This document shows, piece after piece, positions 24,412 to 33,299 of a DNA stretch of 36,359 nucleotides (position 1 is the stretch's first letter; each line of letters starts with the position of its first letter). The stretch is from Thiomargarita sp. GTDB taxonomy: Bacteria > Pseudomonadota > Gammaproteobacteria > Beggiatoales > Beggiatoaceae. A program made the position numbers and the translations under genes. The stretch spans positions 1 through 36,359 of the forward strand of contig DYSU01000022.1 of the NCBI GenBank assembly GCA_020726335.1, read 5' to 3'. The notes under the pieces are model-generated. The model did no database searches. It was given only the letters and a program-made list of their open reading frames with translations, and was not told where the DNA came from.

Positions 24412-26388
24412 ATGCAAAATCTTTGGTCACAACAGGCAGCACAACCATTCAAAACCCCTTTACAACAGCGGATTTACAGCTCACGGCTGTTGGGCGCAAA
24501 CCCCAGTTTGGTGTTACACGGCGGCGGCAATACCTCGGTTAAAACCCAAGTGACTGATTTATTTGGCGATATACAAGAGGTCTTATACGTCAAAGGCAGT
24601 GGCTGGGATTTGGCTCACATCGAAGCGGCGGGTTTTGCCCCCGTAAAATTGAACGTATTGCAACGCATGGCAACCTTAACCGAACTTTCTGACCGCGACA
24701 TGGTCAACGGCCAACGGGCGGCCATGCTGGACCCCGACGCGCCCAATCCTTCGGTGGAAGCGATTTTACATGCGATCATCCCTTTGCGTTATGTTGACCA
24801 CACCCATGCCGATGCGGTGGTGACATTGAGCAATCTGCCCGATGGCGCGCAACGCATCCGCGCCCTGTATGGCGACAGCGTGTTGGTGATGCCGTATGTG
24901 ATGCCCGGTTTTGCGCTGGCCAAAGCCGTGTATCATGCCAGCCACAACCTTGATTGGAACAAACTCAAGGGCATGATTTTACTCAATCACGGCGTGTTTA
25001 CTTTTGCCGATGAAGCCAAAGCCAGTTATGATGCGATGATTGCATTGGTCAGCCAAGCCGAAGCCTATTTAGACCGCCATCAAGCGCGCCAAGTGGCCAA
25101 AAAAACCGCGCCGCCCTTGCAACCGCTTGAATTACAACGTTTAGCGCAACTGCGCCAAGCCGTGGCCAAAATCAAAGGCCAGCCGTTGCTGGCGCGTTAC
25201 AACGACAGCGACTTGCACCACGGTTTTGCCTGTTTGACGGCCAGTGCGACCACCAGCCAACGCGGCACGCTGACCCCTGACCATGTGATTTTTACCAAAC
25301 CCAAGCCATTGTGGCTGGCCGATGACGGGGCGATTGACACCGCTTTAAGCCGTTATGTCGATGATTATCAAGCCTATTTTAACCGCCATGCCCAAGCTAA
25401 ACAGGCTTTAAGCCCTGAGCCGCGTTGGGCGGTGTGGCAAAATCACGGCACCCTTGGCTTTGGCCAAGACGAAGCGATGACCCAAGCGATTGACGACCTC
25501 AGCCAGCACACCCTTCAAGCGATACAGTGGGCGGAAAACCTCAGCCAATGGCAACCGTTGGCCGAAGCCGATTTATTCGCAGTTGAATATTGGGCATTGG
25601 AGCAAGCCAAATTGACTCAAAAAACGCAACGCCCTGTGTTTCAAGGAAAAATTGCGCTGGTCACGGGCGCGGCCAGCGGCATTGGCAAAGCCTGCGTGAT
25701 GGCGTTGGTGCAACAAGGTGCGGCGGTGGCGGCGTTGGACATCAATCCAGAGGTTGATCGCCTGTTTTCGTCCGCTGTTTTGCCACAGGTGTGTGATGTC
25801 ACCGACCGCCAAGCGGTGCAACAGGCGGTGGCGAACACCGTCAAGCGGTTTGGTGGTTTGGATATACTCATCAGCAACGCAGGTTGGTTTGCGCCCAGTT
25901 GTACTTTGGCGCAGATGGATGACAGCGCATGGCAACGCAGTTTGGCGGTCAATCTCACCAGCCATCAACATCTGTTGCAAACCTGTGTGCCGTATTTGCA
26001 ACACGGCATTAAACCTGCGGTGTTGTTCATCGCGTCTAAAAATGTCCCTGCCCCCGGGCGCGGTGCGGGTGCGTATTCAGTGGCCAAAGCGGGTTTAACC
26101 CAATTGGCGCGGGTGGCGGCGTTGGAGTTGGCCGCTGAAGGTATTCGGGTCAATGTGTTGCACCCCAATGCGGTGTTTGATACCGCAATTTGGACGGATG
26201 AGGTGTTGCAAACGCGCGCAAGGCATTATGGTTTGAGTGTGGCCGAATACAAAGCCCATAATTTATTGCGCCAAGAAGTCACTTCCCACGATGTGGCGCG
26301 TTTGGCTTGCGCGATGGTCAGCGAAGTGTTCGCCAAAACCACGGGCGCACAATTACCGATTGACGGCGGCAATGAGCGGGTGATTTAA
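24412..26388 (+). CDS. Bifunctional class II aldolase / short-chain dehydrogenase (RhaD-like fusion)
   Basis: Residues ~20-395 form a class II aldolase/adducin-type domain with HGGGNTSVK, YVKGSGWDLA, the metal-ligand motif DHTHADAV and NHGVFTF. A Rossmann short-chain dehydrogenase begins near 413 with ALVTGAASGIG, has SNAG, and ends with the catalytic Ser of LFIASKN and the AYSVAK Tyr-Lys pair. The 658 residues match the known fusion annotated as bifunctional rhamnulose-1-phosphate aldolase/L-lactaldehyde dehydrogenase. In that fusion the aldolase splits a sugar 1-phosphate and the dehydrogenase acts on the product. No rhamnose kinase or isomerase gene is nearby, so the real substrate is open. 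No Shine-Dalgarno sequence precedes the ATG. Confidence 0.92.
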   Translation: MQNLWSQQAAQPFKTPLQQRIYSSRLLGANPSLVLHGGGNTSVKTQVTDLFGDIQEVLYVKGSGWDLAHIEAAGFAPVKLNVLQRMATLTELSDRDMVNGQRAAMLDPDAPNPSVEAILHAIIPLRYVDHTHADAVVTLSNLPDGAQRIRALYGDSVLVMPYVMPGFALAKAVYHASHNLDWNKLKGMILLNHGVFTFADEAKASYDAMIALVSQAEAYLDRHQARQVAKKTAPPLQPLELQRLAQLRQAVAKIKGQPLLARYNDSDLHHGFACLTASATTSQRGTLTPDHVIFTKPKPLWLADDGAIDTALSRYVDDYQAYFNRHAQAKQALSPEPRWAVWQNHGTLGFGQDEAMTQAIDDLSQHTLQAIQWAENLSQWQPLAEADLFAVEYWALEQAKLTQKTQRPVFQGKIALVTGAASGIGKACVMALVQQGAAVAALDINPEVDRLFSSAVLPQVCDVTDRQAVQQAVANTVKRFGGLDILISNAGWFAPSCTLAQMDDSAWQRSLAVNLTSHQHLLQTCVPYLQHGIKPAVLFIASKNVPAPGRGAGAYSVAKAGLTQLARVAALELAAEGIRVNVLHPNAVFDTAIWTDEVLQTRARHYGLSVAEYKAHNLLRQEVTSHDVARLACAMVSEVFAKTTGAQLPIDGGNERVI

Positions 26389-26449
26389 TGGACTGGTGCA
26401 ATAATTGCGTTAAACCCATCATTTTAACCGATCAACCCGACGGTGTATT

Positions 26450-27154
26450 ATGGCAAATGAACATATTTTAGTGGTCGATGATGACCCCAATATCGGTAAA
26501 CTGTTGACGACTTATTTGCAAAATCAAGGATTTACCACCAGTTGGCTGGACAGCGGTTTGGGTCTGTCACAGCATTTGACACAATACGCAGTGGATTTGA
26601 TTTTATTGGATGTGATGTTGCCTGAAGAAGATGGGCTGTCGCTGGCGCGCAAACTGCGCACTCAAAACAATAAAACGGGGATTATCATGATTTCCGCTTG
26701 CGCTGAGGAAGTGGATAAAATCGTTGGTTTAGAAGTTGGCGCGGATGATTATATTTCCAAACCGATTAATTTTCGTGAACTATTGGCGCGCATTCGGGCA
26801 GTCTTGCGCCGTTGTCACACCCATAATAAAACCTATGCCCCTGAAAAAACTCAACATATTTACCATTTTAGTGGCTATCAATTGGACACGCTCATGCACC
26901 GTTTGCTGAAAAACAATGCGGAAATCGCGTTGACCAGCACAGAATTTGATTTATTGGAAGTGTTTGTCACCCATCCGCACCAAGTGTTAAACCGCGATGA
27001 ACTGGCGCAATGGGTCAGAAAAAGTGACCATACCCCCATAGACCGCAGCATTGACGTGCGCATCAGCCGTTTGCGACAAAAAATTGAAGCCCGCTCAGGC
27101 AACCCCAGCCACATTCGCACCATACGCGGCGAAGGCTATATGTTCACGCCATAA
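26450..27154 (+). CDS. OmpR/PhoB-family response regulator, no adjacent kinase
   Basis: The receiver domain (about 1-120) has the acidic pair Asp10-Asp11, phospho-acceptor Asp54 in LILLDVMLP, Ser82 and Lys104 in DDYISKP. The C-terminal winged-helix domain (about 135-234) has [28 protein letters not shown] and the closing [11 protein letters not shown] of the OmpR family. It should bind DNA as a dimer after phosphorylation. No histidine kinase lies in the window, so its partner is elsewhere. The coding end overlaps the convergent ubiD gene by 11 bases. The 61-base gap upstream contains no clear promoter. Confidence 0.95.
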   Translation: MANEHILVVDDDPNIGKLLTTYLQNQGFTTSWLDSGLGLSQHLTQYAVDLILLDVMLPEEDGLSLARKLRTQNNKTGIIMISACAEEVDKIVGLEVGADDYISKPINFRELLARIRAVLRRCHTHNKTYAPEKTQHIYHFSGYQLDTLMHRLLKNNAEIALTSTEFDLLEVFVTHPHQVLNRDELAQWVRKSDHTPIDRSIDVRISRLRQKIEARSGNPSHIRTIRGEGYMFTP

Positions 27155-28604
27155 TCTCGTGCCACAACGCATCAATCCGCTGTTTGACACTGTTTGACAT
27201 TTTAATGGGTCGTCCCCATTCGCGCTGGGTTTCACCCGCCCATTTATGCGTGGCATCAATCCCCATTTTACTGCCCAAGCCTGACACGGGCGAAGCAAAA
27301 TCCAAATAATCAATCGGTGTGTTTTCAAGCATCACCGTATCACGCACAGGGTCAACCCGCGTGGTCAACGCCCAAATCACATCGTTCCAATCACGCGCAT
27401 TCACATCATCATCGGTGACCAGCACAAATTTAGTGTACATGAACTGGCGCAAAAACGACCACACGCCCAGCATCACCCGTTTGGCATGGCCTGCGTATTG
27501 TTTTTTGATGGTCACCACCGCCATGCGATACGAACAGCCTTCAGGCGGCAAATAAAAATCAACAATTTCAGGGAATTGCTTTTGCAAAATGGGGATGAAC
27601 ACTTCATTCAACGCCAAGCCCAAAATCGCGGGTTCATCAGGTGGGCGGCCTGTATAAGTGCTGTGATAAATGGGGTTATCGCGGTGGGTGATGCGTTCGA
27701 CTGTGAACACGGGAAAAGTGTCCACCTCATTATAATAGCCCGTGTGGTCACCAAACGGGCCTTCTTTGGCGGTTTCATGGGGATAAATAAAGCCTTCCAG
27801 CACAATTTCTGCCCGCGCAGGCACTTGCAAATCGTGGGTCAAACAGGCCGCCACTTCGGTTTTATCGCCGCGCAACAAGCCTGCAAACGCATATTCCGAC
27901 AAGTCATCAGGCACAGGCGTGACCGCTGCCAAAAGGGTGGCGGGGTCTGCACCCAACGCCACTGCGACAGGAAACGGCTCATCAGGGCGTTGTTGTCGCC
28001 ATTCTTGAAAATCCAACGCACCGCCACGATGCGACAGCCAGCGCATGATCAATTTATTTTTGCCCAACAATTGCTGGCGATAAATGCCCAAATTTTGCCG
28101 TTGTTTCAAGCCTTTGGTCACGGTCAGCCCCCACGTCACCAGCGGTGCGGCATCCTCGGGCCAACAAGTTTGTATCGGCAACTTTGTTAAATCGACCGCA
28201 TCGCCGCTCAATACGTTTTGCTGACACAGGGGTGTGCGCACCAGTTTGGGCGACATGTGCAACACCTGCTTGAACAACGGCAACTTTTGCCATGCGTCTT
28301 TCATCCCTTTGGGCGGGTCCGGTTGCTTCAAAAACGCCAGCAATTCACCCACTTCGCGCAACGCGGCGGTTGAAGTTTCGCCCATGCCCAATGCCACCCG
28401 TTTGGGCGTGCCAAACAAATTGGCCAACACAGGGATGGCATGGCCTTTCGGGTTTTCAAACAACACCGCTTGCCCGCCTGCGCGCAACAGGCGGTCACAT
28501 ACTTCGGTCATTTCTAAATGCGGATCAATGGCCACTTTAACCCGTCTAAGTTCTTGATGTTGCTCTAAATAATCGATAAATTGGCGCAAATCTTGAAATG
28601 GCAT
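27144..28604 (-). CDS. ubiD: UbiD-family 3-octaprenyl-4-hydroxybenzoate decarboxylase
   Basis: UbiD removes the carboxyl group from the prenylated 4-hydroxybenzoate intermediate of ubiquinone synthesis, using prenylated FMN made by UbiX. The 486-residue product has the opening [20 protein letters not shown] and the cofactor-site region [11 protein letters not shown]. Further family signatures are [25 protein letters not shown] (positions 27673-27747) and the C-terminal [19 protein letters not shown]. Length is as for E. coli UbiD. The ATG lies one base after the stop of the PDDEXK_2 gene, suggesting coupled translation. No ubiX is in the window. Confidence 0.96.
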   Translation of the reverse strand: MPFQDLRQFIDYLEQHQELRRVKVAIDPHLEMTEVCDRLLRAGGQAVLFENPKGHAIPVLANLFGTPKRVALGMGETSTAALREVGELLAFLKQPDPPKGMKDAWQKLPLFKQVLHMSPKLVRTPLCQQNVLSGDAVDLTKLPIQTCWPEDAAPLVTWGLTVTKGLKQRQNLGIYRQQLLGKNKLIMRWLSHRGGALDFQEWRQQRPDEPFPVAVALGADPATLLAAVTPVPDDLSEYAFAGLLRGDKTEVAACLTHDLQVPARAEIVLEGFIYPHETAKEGPFGDHTGYYNEVDTFPVFTVERITHRDNPIYHSTYTGRPPDEPAILGLALNEVFIPILQKQFPEIVDFYLPPEGCSYRMAVVTIKKQYAGHAKRVMLGVWSFLRQFMYTKFVLVTDDDVNARDWNDVIWALTTRVDPVRDTVMLENTPIDYLDFASPVSGLGSKMGIDATHKWAGETQREWGRPIKMSNSVKQRIDALWHEIMA

Positions 28605-28605
28605 G

Positions 28606-29469
28606 TCAATCCTTCAAGGCTTCAATCTCTTGAAACAACAAGCCTGTGGCCAAGGCAATGGTGTCGATGGCCACGTTTTGTTGCAACAGTTTTTTTGCAA
28701 TTGTGGTTTGTGCTTGCTTTTTCCCCATTTTTTCTCCTCGGGCTTCACCGATTTTTTGCGCTTTTTGTATGGCCAGTTGCATGGCGTTGTATTCGTCCAT
28801 TTCTTTTAATCGCATATAATCATAGACTTCCAATTCTTGCTCATTCCATTGGAATTGGCTGGCGATGGCAAACGCTTGTTGAAACGTGCTGTCATCAAAA
28901 GCGGGGGGAATCAGGTTTAGATTTTTTGCATTTTTAATGAAAAACAACCATTTATCTAAAGTGTTTTGCAACTCGGCTAAACTTTTATTGAATTTGCTCA
29001 ACTCAATAAAACAAAATTCAAAGTCTTGTAAATCGTGGCTTAAGGTTTGTTGATTGAGAATTAAATGGCGGCTGATGAAGGTTTCAGCTTCAAACATGGC
29101 AAAATTGAGCAAACCGATGAAATAGACTTTTTTCAGTTCAGTGTAATTGTCGCCTTTTTGCAGTTGTTCGACGTAAGCTTTTGATGTGTAATATAAACTT
29201 CGTTTTACAAAATCCCCCAAATCTTTTTTTTGCATTTCGACAATAAACTGCTCGCCGCCTTGGTTGGTGGCTTTGATGTCTAAAATGGTTTCTTTGAGTG
29301 CGGCAATTTTCGGCACTTGATAGGGATTGGCCAAGCTGACATCGACAATGGTTTTGTCGCCCGTAAAATCCAACACGGCATTGAGAAATGACATTAAAAT
29401 GTCTTTTTTGTCTTCACTGCCAAAGATTTTTTTAAAGGCAAGGTCGTTTTTGGGGTCAACAAATTTCAT
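28606..29469 (-). CDS. PD-(D/E)XK nuclease family protein (PDDEXK_2 / Rpn-like, 'transposase' family)
   Basis: The ATG at 29469 has GAGG upstream and gives the family start [19 protein letters not shown]; the longer reading from 29514 would run into nhaA. The nuclease core shows Asp64 in ILDIKA and Glu78-x-Gln80 in FIVEMQKKD, the expected PD-(D/E)XK pattern. A middle region with [25 protein letters not shown] and [13 protein letters not shown] is typical. The Lys/Gln-rich helical tail ends the 287-residue protein. Such genes are multicopy in many bacteria; Rpn proteins stimulate recombination in E. coli. No terminal inverted repeats or target duplication are visible around it. It sits between nhaA and ubiD with 14- and 1-base gaps. 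Confidence 0.92.
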   Translation of the reverse strand: MKFVDPKNDLAFKKIFGSEDKKDILMSFLNAVLDFTGDKTIVDVSLANPYQVPKIAALKETILDIKATNQGGEQFIVEMQKKDLGDFVKRSLYYTSKAYVEQLQKGDNYTELKKVYFIGLLNFAMFEAETFISRHLILNQQTLSHDLQDFEFCFIELSKFNKSLAELQNTLDKWLFFIKNAKNLNLIPPAFDDSTFQQAFAIASQFQWNEQELEVYDYMRLKEMDEYNAMQLAIQKAQKIGEARGEKMGKKQAQTTIAKKLLQQNVAIDTIALATGLLFQEIEALKD

Positions 29470-29483
29470 GGTGAGAAACCTCT

Positions 29484-30644
29484 TTATTGATGGGTTTGGT
29501 AACGCAACACCCAATAGCCAACGATTGCCGAGGTGATAGAACCCACCGCAATCCCCAAACGTTGGTCAAAAAAGATGTTGGTGCCAAAAGCCAATGAACC
29601 GATGAATAAACTCATGGTAAAGCCGATGCCGCACAAAATCGCCACACCGTACAACTGCCGCCAACTGGCGTGCAACGGGCGTTCACATAAACCCAAACGA
29701 ATGCTTAACCAGCAAAAACTGAAAACGCCCCATTGCTTGCCCAAAAACAAGCCCAAAGCGATGCTGATGGGAACGGGGTGCAAAATGTAGTTTGTGCTGA
29801 CCCCCCAAACATTGATGCCTGAATTGACGAAGGAAAACACGGGTAAGACAATGAAATAAACCGAGAAATGTAAATCGTGTTCCATTTGGCGCAACGGTGA
29901 TTTAACCCATGTTTTGCGCATGTTTTGCACATGCAATGGAATAAAAAAAGCCAAAATCACCCCTGTCAATGTCGGATGAATGCCTGATTTAATAAACGCC
30001 AGCCAGATCAGCAAACTGATGATGATATACGGTGTAAAATGGCTGACATTGCGCCAATTTAACAGGGCTAAACCCATGATGCAAAAGCCAATAACCCACA
30101 ATGCAGTGATGGACACATGGCTGTTATAAAACACGGCGATGATGATGATGGCACCGATGTCATCAAAAATAGCCAATGACACCAAAAATACCCGCAAAGA
30201 AGGGGGAATTTTATTGCCCAACAAAGACAAAATAGCCAAGGCAAAAGCAATGTCAGTGGCGGCGGGAATCGCCCACCCGTGTAAGTAATTGACATTATTT
30301 GAATTAATCGCAATGTAAATTAACGCAGGCATCAACATGCCGCCCAGCGCACCGATGGCGGGCAAAATAATTTGGCGGTGATTGGCCAAATGACCCACTA
30401 AAATTTCCCGTTTCAGTTCCAAACCGATGGTTAAAAAGAACAATGTCATTAAGCCATCATTAATCCACAACAACAACGGCTTAACCAACAAAAATTGCCC
30501 AATGGTGATGCCAAAGTCCAGCTCTATCAGCATGTTATACACAGGTGCCAGCGGCGAATTCGCCCACAACATGGCCAACATGGCGGACAAAGTCAACACC
30601 ACACCGCTGGCGGAATCAAGTTTGAGAAACTGTTTTAACATCAT
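29484..30644 (-). CDS. nhaA: Na+/H+ antiporter NhaA
   Basis: NhaA exchanges cytoplasmic sodium for external protons across the inner membrane. The 386-residue product is strongly hydrophobic with about 12 membrane segments. It contains WINDGLMTLFFLTIGLELKRE and AIPAATDIAFALAILSLLG with Asp131. It also has FLVSLAIFDDIGAI with the essential Asp161-Asp162 pair, equivalent to Asp163-Asp164 in E. coli. Two ATGs (30644 and 30641) are possible, and no strong ribosome-binding site is seen. The gene starts nine bases after the gyrA stop, so it is probably co-transcribed. Confidence 0.97.
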   Translation of the reverse strand: MMLKQFLKLDSASGVVLTLSAMLAMLWANSPLAPVYNMLIELDFGITIGQFLLVKPLLLWINDGLMTLFFLTIGLELKREILVGHLANHRQIILPAIGALGGMLMPALIYIAINSNNVNYLHGWAIPAATDIAFALAILSLLGNKIPPSLRVFLVSLAIFDDIGAIIIIAVFYNSHVSITALWVIGFCIMGLALLNWRNVSHFTPYIIISLLIWLAFIKSGIHPTLTGVILAFFIPLHVQNMRKTWVKSPLRQMEHDLHFSVYFIVLPVFSFVNSGINVWGVSTNYILHPVPISIALGLFLGKQWGVFSFCWLSIRLGLCERPLHASWRQLYGVAILCGIGFTMSLFIGSLAFGTNIFFDQRLGIAVGSITSAIVGYWVLRYQTHQ

Positions 30645-30653
30645 GATTTTTAA

Positions 30654-33200
30654 CTATTCTTCGATATCGGCAATGCGCTCCAAGCCGACCAACGTTTCTT
30701 CTTTGCTTAAACGAATCAATGTCACCCCTTGGGCATTACGACCTGTGACGCGAATGCCTTGCACAGGGGTGCGTACCAACATGCCTGTGTTGGTGATGAA
30801 CATCACATCATCTTCATTGTTGACCACAATCGAACCAATGACTGAGCCGTTACGTTCACTGGTTTTAATTGAGATTACCCCTTGTGCCCCACGCGCAGTT
30901 AAACGGTATTCATTGACAGGGGTACATTTGCCAAAGCCGTTTTCAGTGGCGGTTAAAACCGTGTCTTCGCTGTTTTTGTCCACCACCAATAAACTGACTA
31001 CTTTTTCGTTGCGTTTGACATCTAAACGAATCCCACGCACACCTCTTGCACTACGTCCCATGTTTCGCACTTGGCTCTCGCAAAAACGAATCGCTTTGCC
31101 TTTACTGCCAAACAACATGATTTCTTTGTTGCCATCCGTTAAACCCACGCCAACCAATTGATCATTATCGGATAATTTAATCGCAATAATGCCTGAACTT
31201 AGCGGCCTCGAAAACGCGCTGAGTGCGGTTTTTTTCACCGTGCCGTTGCTGGTGGCCATGAACACATAATGCTCATGGTCAAACGATTTGACGGGCAAAA
31301 TGGCGTTGATTTTTTCATCGGTTGCCAACGGCAATAAATTGACCATGGGTTTGCCTTTGGCGGTGCGCCCCGCTTGTGGCAATTCATACACTTTCAGCCA
31401 ATATACTTTGCCATGACTGCTAAAGCACAAAATGGTGTCGTGGCTGTTGGCGACAAACAATTGCTCAATAAAATCTTCATCATTGACTTTAGTGGCTGAT
31501 TTGCCTTTGCCGCCGCGTTTTTGCGCCACATAACTGCTCAACGACTGTGATTTGGCATAACCGCTGTGTGAAATGGTCACGACCATTTCTTCTTCGCTGA
31601 TTAAATCTTCCCGCGATAAATTTTGTTGGGTTTGGACAATCTCGGTGCGGCGCGTATCGCCATAGCTTTGTTTGATTTCCAATAATTCATTGCGGATGAC
31701 TTGCATCAATTCATCAGGCGTGGCCAAAATGTGCAACAAGCGCGCAATCAACTGCAAAAGTGTTTGATATTCATCAAAAATTTTGTCTTTTTCCAGTCCC
31801 GTCAACCGATGCAGCCGCAAATCTAAAATGGCTTGCGCTTGTTTATCGGATAACCGATAAAAACCATTGCTTTGCAAGCCCAAATCCACATCCAAATCAT
31901 CGGGTTTGGAATCCATTGCGTGGTCAGCGGCCAATAAGGCTTGCACCATGCCGCTGTGCCATGCTTGGGTCAACAACTGCGTCTTGGCCATCGCAGGTTG
32001 CGAAGCCGCTTTAATCACCGCGATGATGGTATCAATATTGACCAACGCCACCGCCAGCCCTTCCAATAGATGCGCTTTTTCACGCGCTTTGGCCAAATCA
32101 AACAAGGTGCGCCGCGTCACCACTTCACGCCGATGGCTGATGAACGCTGCCAATATTTCTTTTAAATTCACAAGGCGTGGCTGGTTATCGACCAAAGCCA
32201 CCATGTTAATGCCAAACACGGTTTGCAACGCGGTTTGTTTGAACAAATTGTTCAACACCACTTCGCCGCTTTCACCACGGCGCAAGGTGATGACCATGCG
32301 CATCCCGTCTTTATCCGATTCATCGCGCAGTTCGCTGATGCCCTCAATTTTTTTGGTTTTCACCAATTCGGCAATTTTTTCCACCAAGCGCGCTTTGTTC
32401 ACTTGATAAGGCAATTCAGTGACAATGATTTTTTCCCGTCCGCTTTGGCTGGTCTCAAAATGGGTTTTAGCGCGCACATAAATGCGCCCACGCCCTGTTT
32501 GATAGGCTTCTTTAATGCCCGTTGCGCCATTGATAATCGCCGCCGTTGGGAAATCGGGGCCGGGAATAGTCGCCATCAATTCATCAATGGATGCGTGGCT
32601 GTTATCGACCAAGGCCAAACAGGCATCAACCGTTTCAACCAAATTATGCGGCGGAATATTGGTGGCCATGCCCACTGCAATGCCGCTGGAGCCGTTGACC
32701 AATAAATTGGGAAAACGGGTGGGAAAAACCGCAGGTTCAAACTCGGTTTCATCATAGTTTGGCACAAAATCCACGGTTTCTTTGTCAATGTCGGCCAACA
32801 ACTCATGCGCGATTTTCGCCATGCGAATTTCCGTGTAACGCATGGCGGCAGGGGAATCGCCATCAACAGAACCAAAATTCCCTTGCCCATCCACCAACAT
32901 ATAACGCAAAGAAAACGGTTGAGCCATACGCACAATGGTGTCATAAACGGCGGTATCACCGTGTGGATGGTATTTACCAATCACATTCCCCACGATACGC
33001 GCCGATTTTTTATACGCTTTATTCCAATCGTTGTTGAGTTCGCTCATGGCAAATAAAGCGCGGCGATGTACGGGTTTTAGGCCATCGCGTACATCGGGTA
33101 AGGCACGACCAACGATGACACTCATGGCATAGTCCAGATAAGATTTTTGCATCTCATCTTCGATATTGATGGCAGTGATGTCCTGAGCGAAATCAGTCAT
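30654..33200 (-). CDS. gyrA: DNA gyrase subunit A
   Basis: GyrA cuts and rejoins DNA in the gyrase heterotetramer that introduces negative supercoils. The active-site tyrosine is Tyr122 in AAMRYTE, the same number as in E. coli. The quinolone-determining region [12 protein letters not shown] has Thr83 and Asp87; Thr83 is the natural residue in several genera and is not by itself evidence of resistance. The C-terminal beta-pinwheel contains the GyrA box QKRGGKG. The protein is 848 residues and ends ERIADIEE, lacking the longer acidic tail of the E. coli protein. AGGA lies about seven bases before the ATG. Confidence 0.98.
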   Translation of the reverse strand: MTDFAQDITAINIEDEMQKSYLDYAMSVIVGRALPDVRDGLKPVHRRALFAMSELNNDWNKAYKKSARIVGNVIGKYHPHGDTAVYDTIVRMAQPFSLRYMLVDGQGNFGSVDGDSPAAMRYTEIRMAKIAHELLADIDKETVDFVPNYDETEFEPAVFPTRFPNLLVNGSSGIAVGMATNIPPHNLVETVDACLALVDNSHASIDELMATIPGPDFPTAAIINGATGIKEAYQTGRGRIYVRAKTHFETSQSGREKIIVTELPYQVNKARLVEKIAELVKTKKIEGISELRDESDKDGMRMVITLRRGESGEVVLNNLFKQTALQTVFGINMVALVDNQPRLVNLKEILAAFISHRREVVTRRTLFDLAKAREKAHLLEGLAVALVNIDTIIAVIKAASQPAMAKTQLLTQAWHSGMVQALLAADHAMDSKPDDLDVDLGLQSNGFYRLSDKQAQAILDLRLHRLTGLEKDKIFDEYQTLLQLIARLLHILATPDELMQVIRNELLEIKQSYGDTRRTEIVQTQQNLSREDLISEEEMVVTISHSGYAKSQSLSSYVAQKRGGKGKSATKVNDEDFIEQLFVANSHDTILCFSSHGKVYWLKVYELPQAGRTAKGKPMVNLLPLATDEKINAILPVKSFDHEHYVFMATSNGTVKKTALSAFSRPLSSGIIAIKLSDNDQLVGVGLTDGNKEIMLFGSKGKAIRFCESQVRNMGRSARGVRGIRLDVKRNEKVVSLLVVDKNSEDTVLTATENGFGKCTPVNEYRLTARGAQGVISIKTSERNGSVIGSIVVNNEDDVMFITNTGMLVRTPVQGIRVTGRNAQGVTLIRLSKEETLVGLERIADIEE

Positions 33201-33246
33201 GGTTCGTCCTTGTGTTGATGCGGTTCGTATTTTGGTCGAAGGCTAT

Positions 33247-33254
33247 ATTATAAT
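33247..33254. promoter_or_regulatory. Palindromic overlapping -10 elements between gyrA and the patatin gene
   Basis: ATTATAAT is a perfect palindrome, so TATAAT can be read rightward at 33249-33254 and leftward at 33252-33247. The leftward copy would start gyrA transcription about 40 bases before its ATG. The -35 elements on both sides are poor. If both are used, RNA polymerases would compete for the same DNA. Confidence 0.38.
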
Positions 33255-33299
33255 CCAATCTGTGGTTTAGCACTATTCGCTTATCTAAAAGGTTGTGTC

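Noticed and set aside
25573-26004. A 143-codon minus-strand frame inside the dehydrogenase domain
   Set aside because: It lies opposite the conserved SDR motifs of the real gene and has no ribosome-binding site or recognisable content.
26387-26470. A small frame of about 27 codons starting at the aldolase stop (TAATG) before the response regulator
   Set aside because: The overlap layout is attractive, but there is no ribosome-binding site, it runs into the regulator gene and the peptide is not recognisable.
27486-28190. A 234-codon open frame on the plus strand inside ubiD
   Set aside because: It is antisense to a clearly assigned UbiD with family motifs throughout, and its product shows no domain or signal; it is a shadow frame.
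28590-29500. The PDDEXK_2 gene as part of a complete insertion sequence
   Set aside because: No inverted repeats or direct target duplications were seen at the boundaries, and the neighbours are tightly spaced intact genes.
30427-31161. A 244-codon plus-strand frame across the nhaA/gyrA junction
   Set aside because: It spans two well-supported genes on the other strand and the product looks low in complexity and motif-free.
32949-32957. Thr83 in the quinolone-determining region of GyrA as a resistance mutation
   Set aside because: Threonine is the natural residue at this position in several genera, so it cannot be read as resistance without a sister sequence.
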